A stretch of 64,000 nucleotides of DNA from Isoetes taiwanensis (GCA_021234155.1 JAJEKV010000087.1:1559409-1623408), one strand, 5' to 3'; positions 7,710 through 20,940 are shown, numbered from the stretch's first letter. Numbers and translations: made by a program. The notes: generated by a model from the letters alone, not told the origin.

Positions 7710-10421
7710 GGTGGGGAATGAGGTTGCCGCTTGGCCGGAAGTACCATATTATTGGTACCAAAATTACCCTTTCTTGATCCCATTCCTCGGCGTGTGGCAA
7801 GTGTGGCTACCGTTCGTCATACACGAACCCATGACGCCACGTACCCGGGGACCAGGAAGCCTTAACCCGGCGCACGAGAATACCCCATGCATTGGCCATC
7901 GAGAGGCATGATTCAATGAGAGAATTGGCGGAGCTAATTCGACCATAATGCGTACCGAGCGAGATGGATTCAAAGACTACCGGTAGCTCGAGCAATTCCA
8001 TGCAAACCAAGAATCAAGCATCCCACGTTTTCAACTGCTTGCGGCGATGGTATGCGACTAGGAGGCCGAACCACGGTCGATGCCGCGATTCGCGAGATAA
8101 GCGGAATAGCAGCGGCGGCTAACAAAGCGGGTTTGTCGCGCCTAAGCCAAGAAGAAAGAAATTGCGGCTTCTCGGATGCGCACGATACCAGGAGACCAAC
8201 AAAGGACAATGGGCCGGAGGAAAGAGATGTCAGTACGCGCCTTGGTAAGTGAAAATGGATTTCATTAAAGGCATCGAGTCGAGCATACGGAGTAAATCCA
8301 TCGGGGATTAAACTGTATAGGCGGTTTTAAAAGATAAAGGCATCGGATCGACACGACCAAAGAAAAGGTGGTTGATTATAGGTAATAAGCGATAGCGAGA
8401 ATAAGGTGTGACTCATTTAACTTTGTAAAAAGGCGTCGCGGCCAAGAGATGGTGAGGAGAATAATTGACCTTTAGCGATGTGCCGAGAGAGGAGCAAATG
8501 GTGGAAAGCACTAAACAAAAGGCACCTTGAGATCGTCTCCCGCCGGAATACTTGCGAAACATTGGAGGTTTCGATGCGGGAACAATGATCAAGCCAACTT
8601 GGATGCACCTTCTACAACGAAAAGAAGTGTAGTGATGAGTTTAGCTTCCCCTCAAAAATTGAATCGCGAGCCAGTCAAGGTGGTGGGAAAGCAAAGGGTT
8701 TAGCCAGATACGGAAAGGGGAGAATAGGGTTAGCGAGCTAGTGATGGGTGGGAATGGGTAACTATTTTTGGTGGCTGTGTCTGGAAGGGTTCGAGAACAC
8801 TAATCTCTATATTTTCAAAGAGGTACAAGGATGAGACAAGACAACATAGCAAGGTGTGAAGAGGGCAATTCCAGGCAAGTGCAGCAATCAGCTTGGATGA
8901 CCACTGAATTGTTCAAGTCACTAACTGTATCTCATTTTCAGTCTAGAGTCCTAAAAGGGTGTCACCTGATCGGCCTCATCTCATATTGCTGGATGGCCAT
9001 GGTAGCCAATAATGAATTTGGATGTCATCTTGCTACCAAACAGATGGGTATACATTTTGCCTAGGCTACAACCACTAGATGTATCTTGCTTTGCACCATT
9101 CAAAATTCAAAGACTAAGAGGCGGTGGTAGGTGAGGGAAGGGTGGGACTGCACCAAGGAGGGAAGACATAGCTAGGCATTTCCCAGGCCATTACAGCTGG
9201 TCTAACAGTCTCCAACATAAAGGCGGAGTTTCATGGCAGCTGGAATATGGCCATTTAACCCAGCAAGGAGAGTAGTTCTTGGAAGGAAAAGGATCAAGGT
9301 TGCGAGAGGCGTGTATGTGCCCAGGCACCACCCATTGGACAACCATCCAAATGAGGTTGTAGATAGACACCAGGAATGTTGTACCTAATATCTTGCATGA
9401 ACCATTGGAGCAATTCAGCTGTCTGGGGCCCGGTGGGGCGTGGAGGTGTGGATCTTGCGTGGGAGGCATGTCGAGCATCACGTGAACATCTTTGAGGTGC
9501 TACGCGATCGACAAAGTCCTCCAGTGAGTGTAAAAGGAAATGATTGTAGCCACTTCTGATTAAGTAGAACCAAGTGCACAAAGGGACATCCCGAGAGGAG
9601 GGGCATTGCTCTATGGTAGAGTTCATATCAGTGATAATGAAATACCTTAAGCTCTTCTGTGAGAAGGCAAAGAGGGAAGAGGGTGAAGGCTTAAGAGAGA
9701 GGAACAAGTAGCCGAAGATTGAAGCTGACAAAAGAGGAGATGAGAAAAAGAGGAGGAATATGAGATAAATTTCTTTAAAGCGAGGCGAGAAAGAGGGAGA
9801 GTAGAAAAGCTCATGAGCGATAATATGAGGCCTCATAAATTTGAGGATTTCATGTATCCGGTATTTGGCCAATCAAAGTTCGAGTACGTATTTGGTTGCG
9901 AGAGACCATTGATGAGCAGTACGCAAAGCAAAGGGTACATTAAGCTTTCGGAGCTGAAGAAGAAGCTGAGGCGAGTTTAAGTCCCTATTCATTGCGGTGC
10001 ACCTAGACCTAATGTCACGAGGATAGTGCGGGGGCCTATGTTGCGGCGACCAACCAAACAACCTACTAGAGATACGGGGATGTGGTGCCGGTCACCGAAG
10101 ACACTCACTTATGTGTGAGGCGAGTCAACGATCAATGAAGGCGCTAGAGGTGTATTCTACGTGAGGTGGAACCTCGACCAAACAAAGGTAGCAACATTAA
10201 AGGCCCCTTGAGGGAGATGGGATCTTGCTGAGTCAAAGACAATTCAGCCCTCTTGCAACTGTGGGGATGGACACACAAGGTTGGATTAACTATCTGCGAC
10301 CAACCTGGGGCCGGGAAATGAAGGTGTGCACACCAATTGACAAGAGCGAGCACGATGGGAGATACTTGTTTGAAATAGGTGTAGATGCTTAAGCCCTTAC
10401 CTTGGCTGATGGATATATGCC
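7710..10421. other. Unassigned region, 2.7 kb
   Basis: Moderate GC with many small open frames on both strands; the longest is 192 codons on the minus strand (9294-9872), with a hydrophobic, Ser- and Leu-rich N-terminal half and no recognised motif. No inverted or direct terminal repeats seen. It may be decayed transposon or upstream sequence of neighbouring genes. Confidence 0.35.
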
Positions 10422-10895
10422 ATGATTAGGACTGCAATTATGCACATGTATGCTGAATATGCAAGTATAGAGGAGGCAGGGAAAATGGCAAACTTCATGT
10501 TCAGTCTGGACATAGTTTCATGGAATGCAATCATAAAGGCTTATGCTCAGAATGAACATCAAAGAGAAGCTATACAGCTATTTCGAAAAGTGGATCTTGT
10601 TCTTATTGCTACATTTGGAATGGTATATTATGTGCATATGGACTATATGAACATGGAAAGAAGACCTTGGATTTTATTAAAAGGTGCATCTGGTAGGCAT
10701 TTTTCCAACAAATGTCACCTTTGCCTTGATCCGATCTTAGTGAATGAGGCTTGCCATCAATTTCAATGACCAAGGACTATCACATAACACCAATGGTAAC
10801 CATTATGCTCACATAATCAATTTGCTTGTAAGAGCTGGGTGGCTGCTTAAGGCAAATCTATTCTTGAATGGCATGCTATTTGATTTATTTTCTTT
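10422..10895 (+). pseudogene. PPR protein fragment (PLS/E type), pseudogene
   Basis: The open part begins with two pentatricopeptide repeats: IMHMYAEYASIEEAGKMANF matches NALIDMYAKCGSIEEARKVF, and LDIVSWNAIIKAYAQNEHQR matches RDVVSWNAMIAGYAQNGxxxEA. After this, matching pieces appear in shifted frames: LCAYGLYEHGKKTLDF (about 10630), VTFAL (about 10712), MTKDYHITPMV (10768-10800), then HYAHIINLLVRAGWLLKA (about 10802-10855), the equivalent of the E-region YACMVDLLGRAGxLxEA. Plant PPR proteins of this class edit organellar RNA. At least three frame changes and no N-terminal or DYW part make this a truncated pseudogene. No introns are needed, as is usual for PPR genes. Confidence 0.8.
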
Positions 10896-12617
10896 AAGAG
10901 CGCTTTAAACGAGCACTTTCAGAATGAATAGTGAGGATTATTAGAGTAATATTCCTGCCAATGTGTTCATTCAAGTGTTGTAGAACTGGCAAGAATGGGA
11001 GAAACATAGAAATGAACATAGAAGGGGGTCTACATAAATATAAAAGAAAAATCGTCAAATGCTAAATAGACTTGTAGCCAAAATGGAGTGTAATGTTCGG
11101 ATCTTTATCTAGCTTATATGGCATGATCATTTTGATAGTAAAGTAGCATAGGGATATTATTCTTTTGATCTATTCTAGGCTTTCTCAAATTTGCAGAATA
11201 TCTATATTTTTGAAGCGCTTATGCATCCAATTAGAATACTCCAAATGACCTGGAGATGTATTGAGAAAAAACAAGCACCCCTTCAAACGTCCACATCACA
11301 TTCTCTCAACAACCCACCATCGTCCATGAACCATCCAACGTCCATCCACCAATATTAATGCACCCTAACAACGACAATTAATCGGCCATACGAAAGCCCT
11401 AAATAGTTTTAGAAAGATAAAATATCATTTGCAAATTGTATCTCATCTTAGGCGCCATGTTATTGTGCGCATAGTAAGCTTAGAGATGAGCATGTTATAA
11501 GCAAACTTTGCATTAAAAGAAAAGAGCTGTCTTTGGCAAACATGGCGAGAATTAGCTTAATAATTTAGAAAGTGTGACGTGGACATGATATTATAGATTT
11601 TAGTAAAATAATTATTGATGCTACCCGCAAATTCCAGCCCTGAGAGCATGAGGAGGACATGTCTTGGAAGTTTCATCTTCGTTAGACATGAGGAGGGAAC
11701 AATGCAGGTCGAGATTAATTCCAATAGAAGGCAAAATAACGTTAGACAAATGGCTGCAATCTTATCCACATTATTTTCTTACTTGTTTCAAAATGACATT
11801 GTTGATAACTTGTCGGATTATTATGTTTATATTTGAGTTTAGTGTTTCCACTATATAGAATTATCCAAAGATAGAAAATTGAAAAGTAGTTTCTCAGAGA
11901 CAATTTGAAATTTGTAATATCTTTCTCTTTTATCTATGTAAAAGATTTCGCCATTAAAGATGTTTGGATATCACCTCTTACAGTAAGAATTTATTGTACA
12001 CACACAATTCTCATTGTACTTTTAATTTAAATTCAAACGTTTGTCCAATTTTAGCCCAGTTCTATGAAAAATACGAACCGTGTCTCCAAAGGGCAACCCC
12101 TTAATGGATCAACATCTTGTTTAATCAATTCATTAACTAACAAAATGACTTGAGAAACACTTTGTATGCCCTTCACCTCTATCCCCTTCAAATAAACTAT
12201 AATCACCTCACTCTTTTTTTCAAGCATGCCCTAGGCCTACTGCTAATTTTTTTTCAAAATGTAGTGCCCGCGCTCTAAACAGTAAATACTTCCCCAAATA
12301 ATACCTAAAAAGACTTTTAGTGGAAACTCCAGGGATTTCCAAGTGGCAGTGTTTACGTTGGAGCTAAAAATCCCATGTGGCTTGGTTTTTTTATTGCTGA
12401 TTCGCTTTCTTTTTCAGAAATGGACGCGAGAAAGTGCTTTTGGAACTGGCATATAGAATCTGAAGTCTTGGAACGTAGTCAGGAAGTATTGAATATGGCT
12501 GACAGATCCCATATATGGTGATTCCACCGAGTTCATCGATGATAAATGAGATCAGACATGAGATAGCTGGGTTGAAAATTTCTCTGCATTACTTAGTCTT
12601 GATTTACCTCTTTGGCT
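10896..12617. other. AT-rich intergenic region upstream of the MLO gene
   Basis: No coding evidence. Open frames are at most 73 codons and resemble nothing known. The promoter of the plus-strand MLO gene should lie near its right end, but no convincing TATA box stands out. Confidence 0.45.
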
Positions 12618-14367
12618 ATGGCTGTGGGGGATAAGGTGGACTTAGTACTGGGTACGTTGGAAGTGACACCAACATGGTCTGTTGCACTTATCTGCACTAT
12701 TTTTGTGCTAGCATCCTTTCTCCTGGAAAGAATCCTTCATACTCTGGGCAAGGTAGAATTTATTCTCAACAACGTAACATGTTTATATGTTTATATGTAG
12801 AGAACCTATTCTAATAAATGTTTATATAGCAAGTGTGCTAATATATTTATGCTAGACTTTCAGTGGCTTAGGAGACATAAACTGAAGGAAAAACTTTAAA
12901 TGGGGTTTAAAAGAAAAGTAAGAAAGAGGTAATTTCCCGCCATTCCTCTTTTGAAGGGCCTGGATGTTCTCTTTTAGTCTAATATTTGTTTCATAATTAT
13001 ACAGAATTAATGCTGCTGGGATTCATTTTCTCTCCTCCTCAACGTTTTCAAAACCTCATGGCTGGGAATCACTGCATGCCTCACTTGTGATTACCTTGAA
13101 CACACAATGGCTGCATGTAAAGAAACTTAAACTGACAGTCCAGCTGGAGGGCTAGAATTATCAACAACAAATAATCGCGCCATCCCAGGTAACATCGTTT
13201 TAAGCCTTCTTACAGGGATGGTGTTACACACACACATTATAGTGGTGAGTTTAGATTGAGAAAACATGGCCATGACAATCATGATAGATTGGTGTTCCAC
13301 TATGCAGGTCCCTTTGTTTCCACCGAGGTCTCCATCAATTACACATCTTCATTTTTGTCCTGGCAGTAGTGCATGTTTGCTACAGCGGTTTGTCGCTGCT
13401 CTTTTTGGAACATGGAAGGTGCAGGGCATTAAATGCCGCCAATACTTAGTAATGCCTCTCTGATACCATTGTAAAGGGTGCATTATACCTCGAATGCTGC
13501 AATAGTTACTAATGAAGTTCATTCAATATTTCCAGATGCTGAAGTGGAAAGATTGGGAGCAGGCTGTTAGCACATGTTTTCAACCTGAAGCGTAAGCATG
13601 TTGTTATAAATATCATTAGATTGAAATTGTAACACAATCTAGATATGCATGAAAATTTCAATTTATATCATTATTTTCCCAAAACCTGATTCAATCACTA
13701 GGTATAGTTATTCTACTATTTTTTGGGCATTGTGTGCTTATTCCATAGATAAAAGATTGGTATTGCTGTAGCTTATTAGGAAGAGCTTTGCCAGAAAGTA
13801 TTGGATGGGAGGCTTTGGGCATCCGCTGGTCAAGACTGGGTCAAAGATCAAATCGATGGGCGTTACTTATGTGCACTGTCATCGAATGCACGTATAACTT
13901 TGTAGTTAGCAGATCTTTTTCTTGGATGCCACCATAGTGTCCTGTTTGTGGCATATGATACCAATACATGATACCCAAGGGTGAATGATCTACAAACTAT
14001 GTATTGTCAGACTTTAGATAAAAGATAAACTACCAGGACAGTTCTGTTAAATGATAATTCCAAATGAGAATTTACCTATTTTTTTCTGGAATGACGCATA
14101 ACTGTTTAAGTTCAGCCATACAAGGAAATTTCTGAAAAGAAATTTAAAGTGGCTTTAGAAGTATTCATGCATAGCGTGTTGGTTGGCGATCCTCCGCGAT
14201 TATGCACTTGGATTGGCGTCAAATTCTTCTACCTTGTGAATTTGTTAGGAGCAAGAATGATCTGGACAGTTATTATGTTTTCAGATAAGCTTTTTCTAAA
14301 ACTGCAGTTTGGTAGATCTGTAGATAAGTGTAATGATTACTTGACGCTTAGACAAGCTTTTATGAAG
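12618..14367 (+). CDS. MLO: MLO family seven-transmembrane protein, N-terminal exons (disrupted)
   Basis: Exons inferred from splice sites and protein match. Exon 1 (12618-12752): LVLGTLEVTPTW, then a membrane helix and LLERILHTLGK. Exon 2 (12864-12917): WLRRHKLKEK. Exon 3 (13005-13116): LMLLGFI, then LLLNVF. Exon 4 (13308-13418): GLHQLHIFIFVLAVVHVCYS, then GTWKV. Exon 5 (13536-13591): LKWKDWE. Last exon (14308-14367): DYLTLRQAF, matching the family's DYLTLRHGF. MLO proteins are plasma-membrane calmodulin-binding channels acting in mildew susceptibility, reproduction and root thigmotropism. Breaks: stop TAA at 12897-12899; an extra T in exon 3 before LLL; one base short before GLHQ and two extra T before GTWK in exon 4. 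The C-terminal two thirds, including the calmodulin site, were not found by 17 kb. Start chosen at MAVGDKVDL. Family call firm; intactness doubtful. Confidence 0.85.
13228..13240. repeat. Short (CA)n microsatellite in an MLO intron
   Basis: A run of CA repeats in the intron between the third and fourth MLO exons. Confidence 0.6.
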
Positions 14368-16984
14368 GTATGCATTTCAAATTAAGTCAGGATCACTGTT
14401 TATAGATATCTGTTGTCTAATCATTCTGCACAAGTTACGTATTGCTAATTTCATACATAAAGTACGTGCATATAATACGTGTTGATAGAATCGGATGTGA
14501 TTGTGCAAAGAAAACCGCCCAATTTCTTATAGCTTACAACAAATTAATCTATATTTATACCCAATGATGATAAAAGAAATAAAAGATCAATCATCCGATT
14601 GTGCGTATAGTGGTATCACTCCTTCCCTTGTTTTGTGTGTTACTAGTTATTCAATTCAAATGAAAACCCTCATTAGATGAAAGTCCTCATCTTCGAAGTT
14701 TTTAGCGCCCAAAGATAATTACTGCCCCTGCTCCACTTTGTTGACATTCCCGCAATTGGCAAAACTCTTGTAGAGTCCCATGGTTTTGGATTATTTCATA
14801 GATGTCTTCACCTAATCTCGCACATCCTCGGCACTTGATGTAAGAGAGCAATTCTGTAAGCTATTATTTATTAAAGTCTTTGAAGCTCTCCTTTCTACCA
14901 TTTTGGTGATCCGAAACTGGGGCTTGGAGTGGTCGTGTGGCCCTCGCTATCCTCGGGTTTACCTACAAGCTAGACCCTCACCGTAGCATATCCCAGCCTC
15001 CTTTTTGGACTACAAACGCCTCACACCTCCTATATGCTATATGCATTGTGTCTTTTCATGTCGCCTTTTCATGTCAGGGTTGTTGGCTCTTAAGGGCAGG
15101 AGTTTATAGTGGTCCCATTACCGCCAGGGTCCTGCTCTCACAGTCCTCAAGTGTACGCATGGAAATGGGCCTTCTCGTCTGTGAATTTATTCCGCCCTAA
15201 TCTTTTTACTCAATGCATTTGCCTTGGGTTTTATGTTTCCTAGCCTCATTTGTTCCCTAATTTGTGTCTCAATATGTTCAGAAAATATTTTATCTCTATA
15301 AACTTATGAGCTAAAGAAATCTCAAAGCCGTGAGAAAAGTTTGTGAGAGCAAATAGAGTGACTAACATGCCGTAAAATGTCTTTTACTAAATTTAAATTG
15401 AAATCAAAATATATGCTACCCCCAAGCTAACAACAGAATTGGTCATTGCCTTTGATTCAAAAATGAAAATGTAAAAACTTATCTCAAAGTCGTCAGTTCT
15501 CGTCAGGTGCAAAAGTTTCAGAGGGTGTCGAAGTTTCTGTGAGCTGAACTGTCTTTCCCAACAGGCCAATCTCTGAAAAACTTAAACACCATTGGATAAG
15601 AGTGCTCAAAGAGTCGCAACAAGCCCAACACACCCAAACCGCCACCGTGATCCGGTTATGGCTAAAGAGAAATTGCAGCCAAACCTCTAGCTACCAAGAG
15701 AGAGGGCTGGGATCAAGGTGTGGATTCCGTCGACTAAAACAGAGGGAACACTATACAAATCATACACCGACGGAAAGCTGTCTGCACCAGCCTAAGAACA
15801 ATTGAAAAAACATGCTGGATATCAAAAGGCCTAAATATACCTAGTTCTGGTGTGTTGTGATGTTGGATGTTGTCTTTTTAAGGTAAATGAATATAGATTG
15901 TATGTTACAAACATTCACGCATCTAGGTTATTCTCCACAACGTTGTCCCTTCATTTCCAAAAGGGAAGGAAGGTTTCTTGTCGATAACGAAAATTAAAAT
16001 TACAAGGGTTCAAAATTATGAAATATTAAGAGATCAACAATTGTTTTAAACTGTCAAGTAGAAAAAACCAAGCCTTTCTGTTGGTTTGCTTTCGCCTTGT
16101 TTCTAAGTCTAAATTGTGTTACATAAGGAACTTTACTAGAGTTAGTCTTGACCATATATTTAAGCTCATGGAGAAGTATGTGCTTAGTTGGGTGCAGAGC
16201 TTGGTCACATGATCTCTTTGATGTTAACATTTTCAATTTCTTTGAGTCTAACACATATTAGAATTCATGATCCCCAATCTCTTACTATAAATGTTGCAGA
16301 TTTTATGCATTGCTAACACCTACAAAGATTATAGAGTTTCAGAAGATTATTTTTATGATTCAGCCTAATGATAATAATTATGAAATAATTGGAAACAAAT
16401 TGGTGAAATAAGAAGATGCTAACTACGGGCTGCCCCTATGTTATTGCTATAACATTTTTGATGGTTTTTTATTATGTTTGTGAAAATTTGACTGAAGGTG
16501 GATATGGTGGAAACATATTTACCTATATTGAAGGGGATCACGCATGAAGAGAATTTTACACCCAAGAGTCTTCCATAGGGACTTACCACTACAGTTTCAA
16601 ACTCGAGAGTCTATCACGAAAATAACTCCTGTAGCTCAAAAAAACGTTGACAAAAGTATCATGAGGGCTTCAATAAATGGATTATCTTTTTGCATTTGTA
16701 GCATAGATATTTGACAAAATCACCTGGTTTCTTCTTTCCGTTATGTTGATCATAGATCCACAATGCAATGTCTTTTGTCTTTCCCTATAACTTTGTCAAG
16801 TTCATAATTTCTTTGTGCACTTCTTGGCTCTATATAGTTGGTTAATTAAGCTTAAATAGATATGTGTTAAAATATGTCTTAAGCAAACGTTATGGAATTT
16901 TCAGTTATTCTACTCTTCCATCAACTGCAAATATGAAAGTCTACCATGAACGCACACAGTTGATTAGAATTGCATATTTTGCAG
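14368..16984. other. Region without recognised gene, 2.6 kb
   Basis: If the MLO gene continued, its middle and C-terminal exons should lie here. I found no MLO, permease or transposon motif. Open frames stay below 90 codons. Composition is AT-rich, with no clear repeat. Confidence 0.4.
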
Positions 16985-17670
16985 GGAAGTTATGGACTGC
17001 AACAACCTATGTCATCACAACAGTAATTGGCCTCGGAGTTCTGTCCTTCGGATGGAGCATGGCTCAACTGGAATGGATTGCAAGATCAATAGTTCTTGCG
17101 GCCTTTGCATTTCTGATGTATTACACTCCAATTCTACTTGTAGACTGTTACATGTCACCTGATCCTATAACAACAAGGAAGTGCAACTATACACATATGG
17201 ATGCAGTTAGAGAAAATTTAGATCTACATTCTTTCCTATCCTTAATACTTCCTCAGTTTTTGTTTCACATTCTTGTTTTTTCTGTTAATCAAAGTGATTC
17301 TGAAATCTCCTTATGTGGTCGCATGCAATACAGAATTCCTGTGGGAACTTCACTTGGATACACAATGACAATATCAATAAGAATGGTGTAGGTGCTATCT
17401 TTAAATAGTCTGTACTTTAAGTTCAATATTAAAGCCAAGTGTATATCTTTTTTGTGAACATAGCCATGAGAACATTAGACTACTTCCAGGAGGATGGAAA
17501 CAATGCAGCATGTCATGTTTCAAACAACCCGTAAGGTCCATCTTTGGACTGCACATGTTATTCTATCACAAATTCCTGATTTCAACAGAATATGGTGGCC
17601 ATCAATGGTCGCTGTGATGATGTCCTTCTCGTACTCTTGGACTTGCCGTGACCATTGAATTTTATAGATT
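16985..17670 (+). pseudogene. Amino-acid permease (AAP/AAAP family) exons, pseudogene
   Basis: After an acceptor ending TTTTGCAG, exon 1 (16985-17388) reads KLWTATTYVITTVIGLGVLS, SFGWSMAQLEW, a second helix, then DCYMSPDP, NYTHMDAVRENL and LGYTMTIS. This is the N-terminal core of plant AAP transporters, which import neutral and acidic amino acids with protons across the plasma membrane. A second exon (from 17464) gives DYFQEDGNNAACHVSNNP, then in other frames ILSQIPDFNRIWWPSMV and MSFSYS, and GLAVTIE. A TAA at 17532-17534 and at least two frameshifts interrupt it. The first exon with the cytosolic N-terminus and all later helices are absent, so only about a third of the roughly 480-residue family length is present. 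Cleanest part: 16985-17200. Confidence 0.85.
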
Positions 17671-18599
17671 CAACATGCATTGACAATGACATCCATGCCT
17701 CATTTTATTACTAATAACAATGAAAATACATGTAAAAATTCCTCTGCAAGATCTATAGGAACAGTCATACCAAGAACGTTAACTGTACAAGCATAATTAC
17801 CCTCCATATATATATGATGAATCAAATTAAAACGATGGCAGCCATGACTCACTAAGCCCTGGTTGTCAAAGTCTGGACAAAATATCATTAATTTTGTGAA
17901 GACTATTTTCCATAAATTGATGCCTTGTTTGGGTTGGGTGGCTTTGAGAACTCATCCTACATTTCTTCACTTACATGAATCAAAGAAACACACCATTTAT
18001 CTTCCTAGTCTGTATACTTACACTTCAATCTTTCTTTTCTCCCGTGCACTTCTTCGAGGTATGCTTGCTGTTCTTTGCTTCATTTCATTGCCTCTTTACA
18101 AACCTCAATTTAACTTTGGACCATGAGATAATAGATATGAAAGGAAAGGAGGATTTTGAGGAAGGATATAAATGCCTTGTGGAGGTTTGATAGTTGAGTT
18201 CTTCTGCAATTAAGCTTTTGTGGATGTGTATAAGCAACTCCATCTAGAATTTCAGGTGGAAAAGAGGACTAAAAACAACCTTGTGTGACATACACAATGT
18301 CGACCTCATTATCCATCTGGAAAGAAGAAATTGAAGAAAGAAGAGTTTATGCAAAGGCAATATGGAATTCAAAGTTAATTATAACTAAAGTTTGTTAAAG
18401 CTTTCTGTGATGATGAATGCCAAGTACAATAGAAATAGAAGCAAAGGTCTTTGAAATGAGGTAGCAAAAAGATGAAATCATAAAAAAGAAATGGGAAGAA
18501 GAGTTTAAAATTGCACCTTCAAACAAAACGGTCCAGAGGATATGGGTCTTTAGTTTGGGCTTGAAACTGTACCGTCATCCATTTACTAATTATTAACGG
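17671..18599. other. Spacer, nothing recognised
   Basis: AT-rich, short open frames only. The rest of the permease gene is not visible here. Confidence 0.4.
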
Positions 18600-20232
18600 T
18601 CAAGGAATTTGGAATATGTGTGCATAACATATGATGCTCCATCATATATCTCGTGGAAAATCATCATATATCTCGTGGAAAATCCTCCACTTAACAATGT
18701 CTATCATATGGACCCTCTGTCTATCTCGTGCCTAGGATGGCCAGGCCATGAGAAGAGGACACATAGGTGTCATTCTTACCTGTCCTCTATGGGCTTTTAT
18801 AACAGCGAAAGCAAATACAAATATATCGGCACTAGTAATAATAACAATAGATTACCACGAAAGGTAGTGCAAACTATCCATCCATCACATCATATATATC
18901 AATACAACGATACATCATCAGAGGTCATAGGCTCAGACTCGTGGAAAAGCCAACTGATGGTTGCAGTAGATAGAAAAGACTGGGTTATGGTAATGACTTG
19001 GGCAGACAATAGACAATGATTAATATTGACCATTCCATCCACCTGTCATGCGCATACTTTGCAGATGCTAAATCAGGCTCTGTCAGACTATAACTTGTCG
19101 GAGACCTAATCTCCTGGTATCACCCAATGAGACTACTCCGGGTTGCATCTCTACGGTCCAATGAGGTACAAAGGGTTGCACCTCCCCTCAAGGAGTGTTG
19201 TGGCTCCATAGGTGACTGGCGACACTCGTCCTTACCCGACTAAACTCTTCAAAACAAGAGCCAGACCAACACCTGCAACTCTTGAGAGTCAGGGTGACAC
19301 CATTGACCTAGAAGTGTCAGACTCATACCCCGCCCTCACGAAGTAACCGACTATAAGCCTAGCTTGCTATGGGTCTACATTAGCCGCGCTCAGCAGGGGC
19401 TGCCTTCCATTTTGCCACTGACCTTGTTGTGTGGTGCCCGGTTACTACATAGCCTTCGTAGTCCAATGGGCTCTATGCACAGGCCGCATATAATAGGAAC
19501 TAAAGGGACTAAACTAGGAGTATAATCTAAATAATGGTCACTAAGTCTCTACCTCCCGTCCCAATACACAAGAGGTGCAACATGATATCAACCAACATCG
19601 TATAACGTCATAATATGATAAATAACAAGAACAACTAATCCTAAACGCATGCATCTAACTTACGGTTAGGATTCATTGAGGATTTATGATCAGAACTATG
19701 GGTTCTAGAATGGCTCTAGTTAGAGATATAAAATGCTAACTCATCTGGAATGCTAGATTCCAGATTATCCACTAAAGAATCTACTCAAAATACCTACTCC
19801 TGAGGAACTTCTACTAACTCCTAGGGTTTTTATCACCCTGCAGGTGTTTGGGGATAGATTTTGCCTTTCCTTTTGTGGGGTTGCTGTAAGAAGTTGTGCT
19901 ACAGCAAACGTTCCTCGAAACAGTTACGAACGCGAGCTGAGGTCAAGAACTGCTGGAGTCAGAAAATAGTCTAGGTTTAGGGTTTAGCCCTTAGTAAGTT
20001 AGAGTTTACATGATATGCCCTGTGGCTCCAATGAGATGCAGCCATATGGGGGGTCGCCAATAGGATAAAGCCACGTGGAAATGGTTTCATACTTGAGGTT
20101 GACTAAGTTATATAATAACTTGGCGATGCCCCCTTTCCACACTAAAGTATACAAGGCTACTAGTGTACACTTATATGGTGATGTGGCCTAAAATATACAT
20201 ATTTATACTGCATATTTTAGGGGAATGTCACA
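18600..20232 (-). mobile_element. Probable solo LTR, minus strand
   Basis: On the minus strand the segment opens TGTGACATTCCCCTAAAAT at 20232, a typical plant LTR start. It is followed by over 1 kb of non-coding U3-like sequence and a TATA box (GTTATAAAAGC, around 18794-18804) near its distal end. No primer site, coding region or partner LTR was found nearby, so a solo or truncated LTR is the simplest reading. The distal boundary is not defined. Confidence 0.45.
18640..18683. repeat. Perfect 22-bp tandem duplication
   Basis: A 22-bp unit with core ATATATCTCGTGGAAAAT at 18640-18661 is repeated exactly at 18662-18683. The lack of any difference suggests a recent slippage event. Confidence 0.9.
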
Positions 20233-20940
20233 AAATAAAAAGAGAATGGAGCATCTAAATACTAGAGGAATATGCAACTATTGTCTTTCTTTCGAAGGTG
20301 CACAGTTTACTGAGAGATTAACTTTAGTTTAGAATAGAAGCTTTACCTACAAATGCAGATTGCAGAGGTGCAACGTTGCTCCCTCCTTTCTGTCCGATTA
20401 TGTGATGGCAGATCTGCTGATAAAGATATTGGAGTAGTACAAAATTCCTTTGGCTCCAATGTTGAAGGACGGAGGCATGGCATGTTCAAGGGAATCGATA
20501 ATAGCTTTCCTACCATCTATCCCCTGCCAGTTAAGCACGACGACATTTTAAACTTCCTTCCTATGGAATCACGTTAACCGTGCAAGTTGTTACGTGTTAA
20601 ACCAATATTTGTTGATTCGTGAACTGGCCTCCTAAACTTCCACATAGTGGAATCTCGCCCTTATTAACATTTCATAAAAAACTTTGATGACTAACAATGA
20701 TGTTTCCACGTTCAACATATAGGGTACTCTCTAAAAGGGCATTATCTCTAGTGTTTCTTATTCAATAAGCTCAAAATGGACCTCCTTTTCAAGTTTTTCT
20801 AGAGTTATTGTAATAGCACATGACACAGATATATTATCTTTGCAAGCTTTACCCCTTGCATCTGCATTTCCATATACAATGTCCGAGCATCTTGACCATA
20901 TCCATCTCGAACTTTTGGAGAGTGAACTTTTCAGTATTAT

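Noticed and set aside
9294-9872. 192-codon minus-strand gene
   Set aside because: Longest open frame in its region, but no motif, no clear gene context and uneven composition; kept only as part of the unassigned region.
16864-16984. N-terminal extension of the permease reading frame
   Set aside because: The in-frame sequence before 16985 has no family match and ends in a good splice acceptor (TTTTGCAG), so it is intron.
19968-19988. Telomere-like repeat
   Set aside because: TTTAGGGTTTAG is under two units and not part of a longer array.
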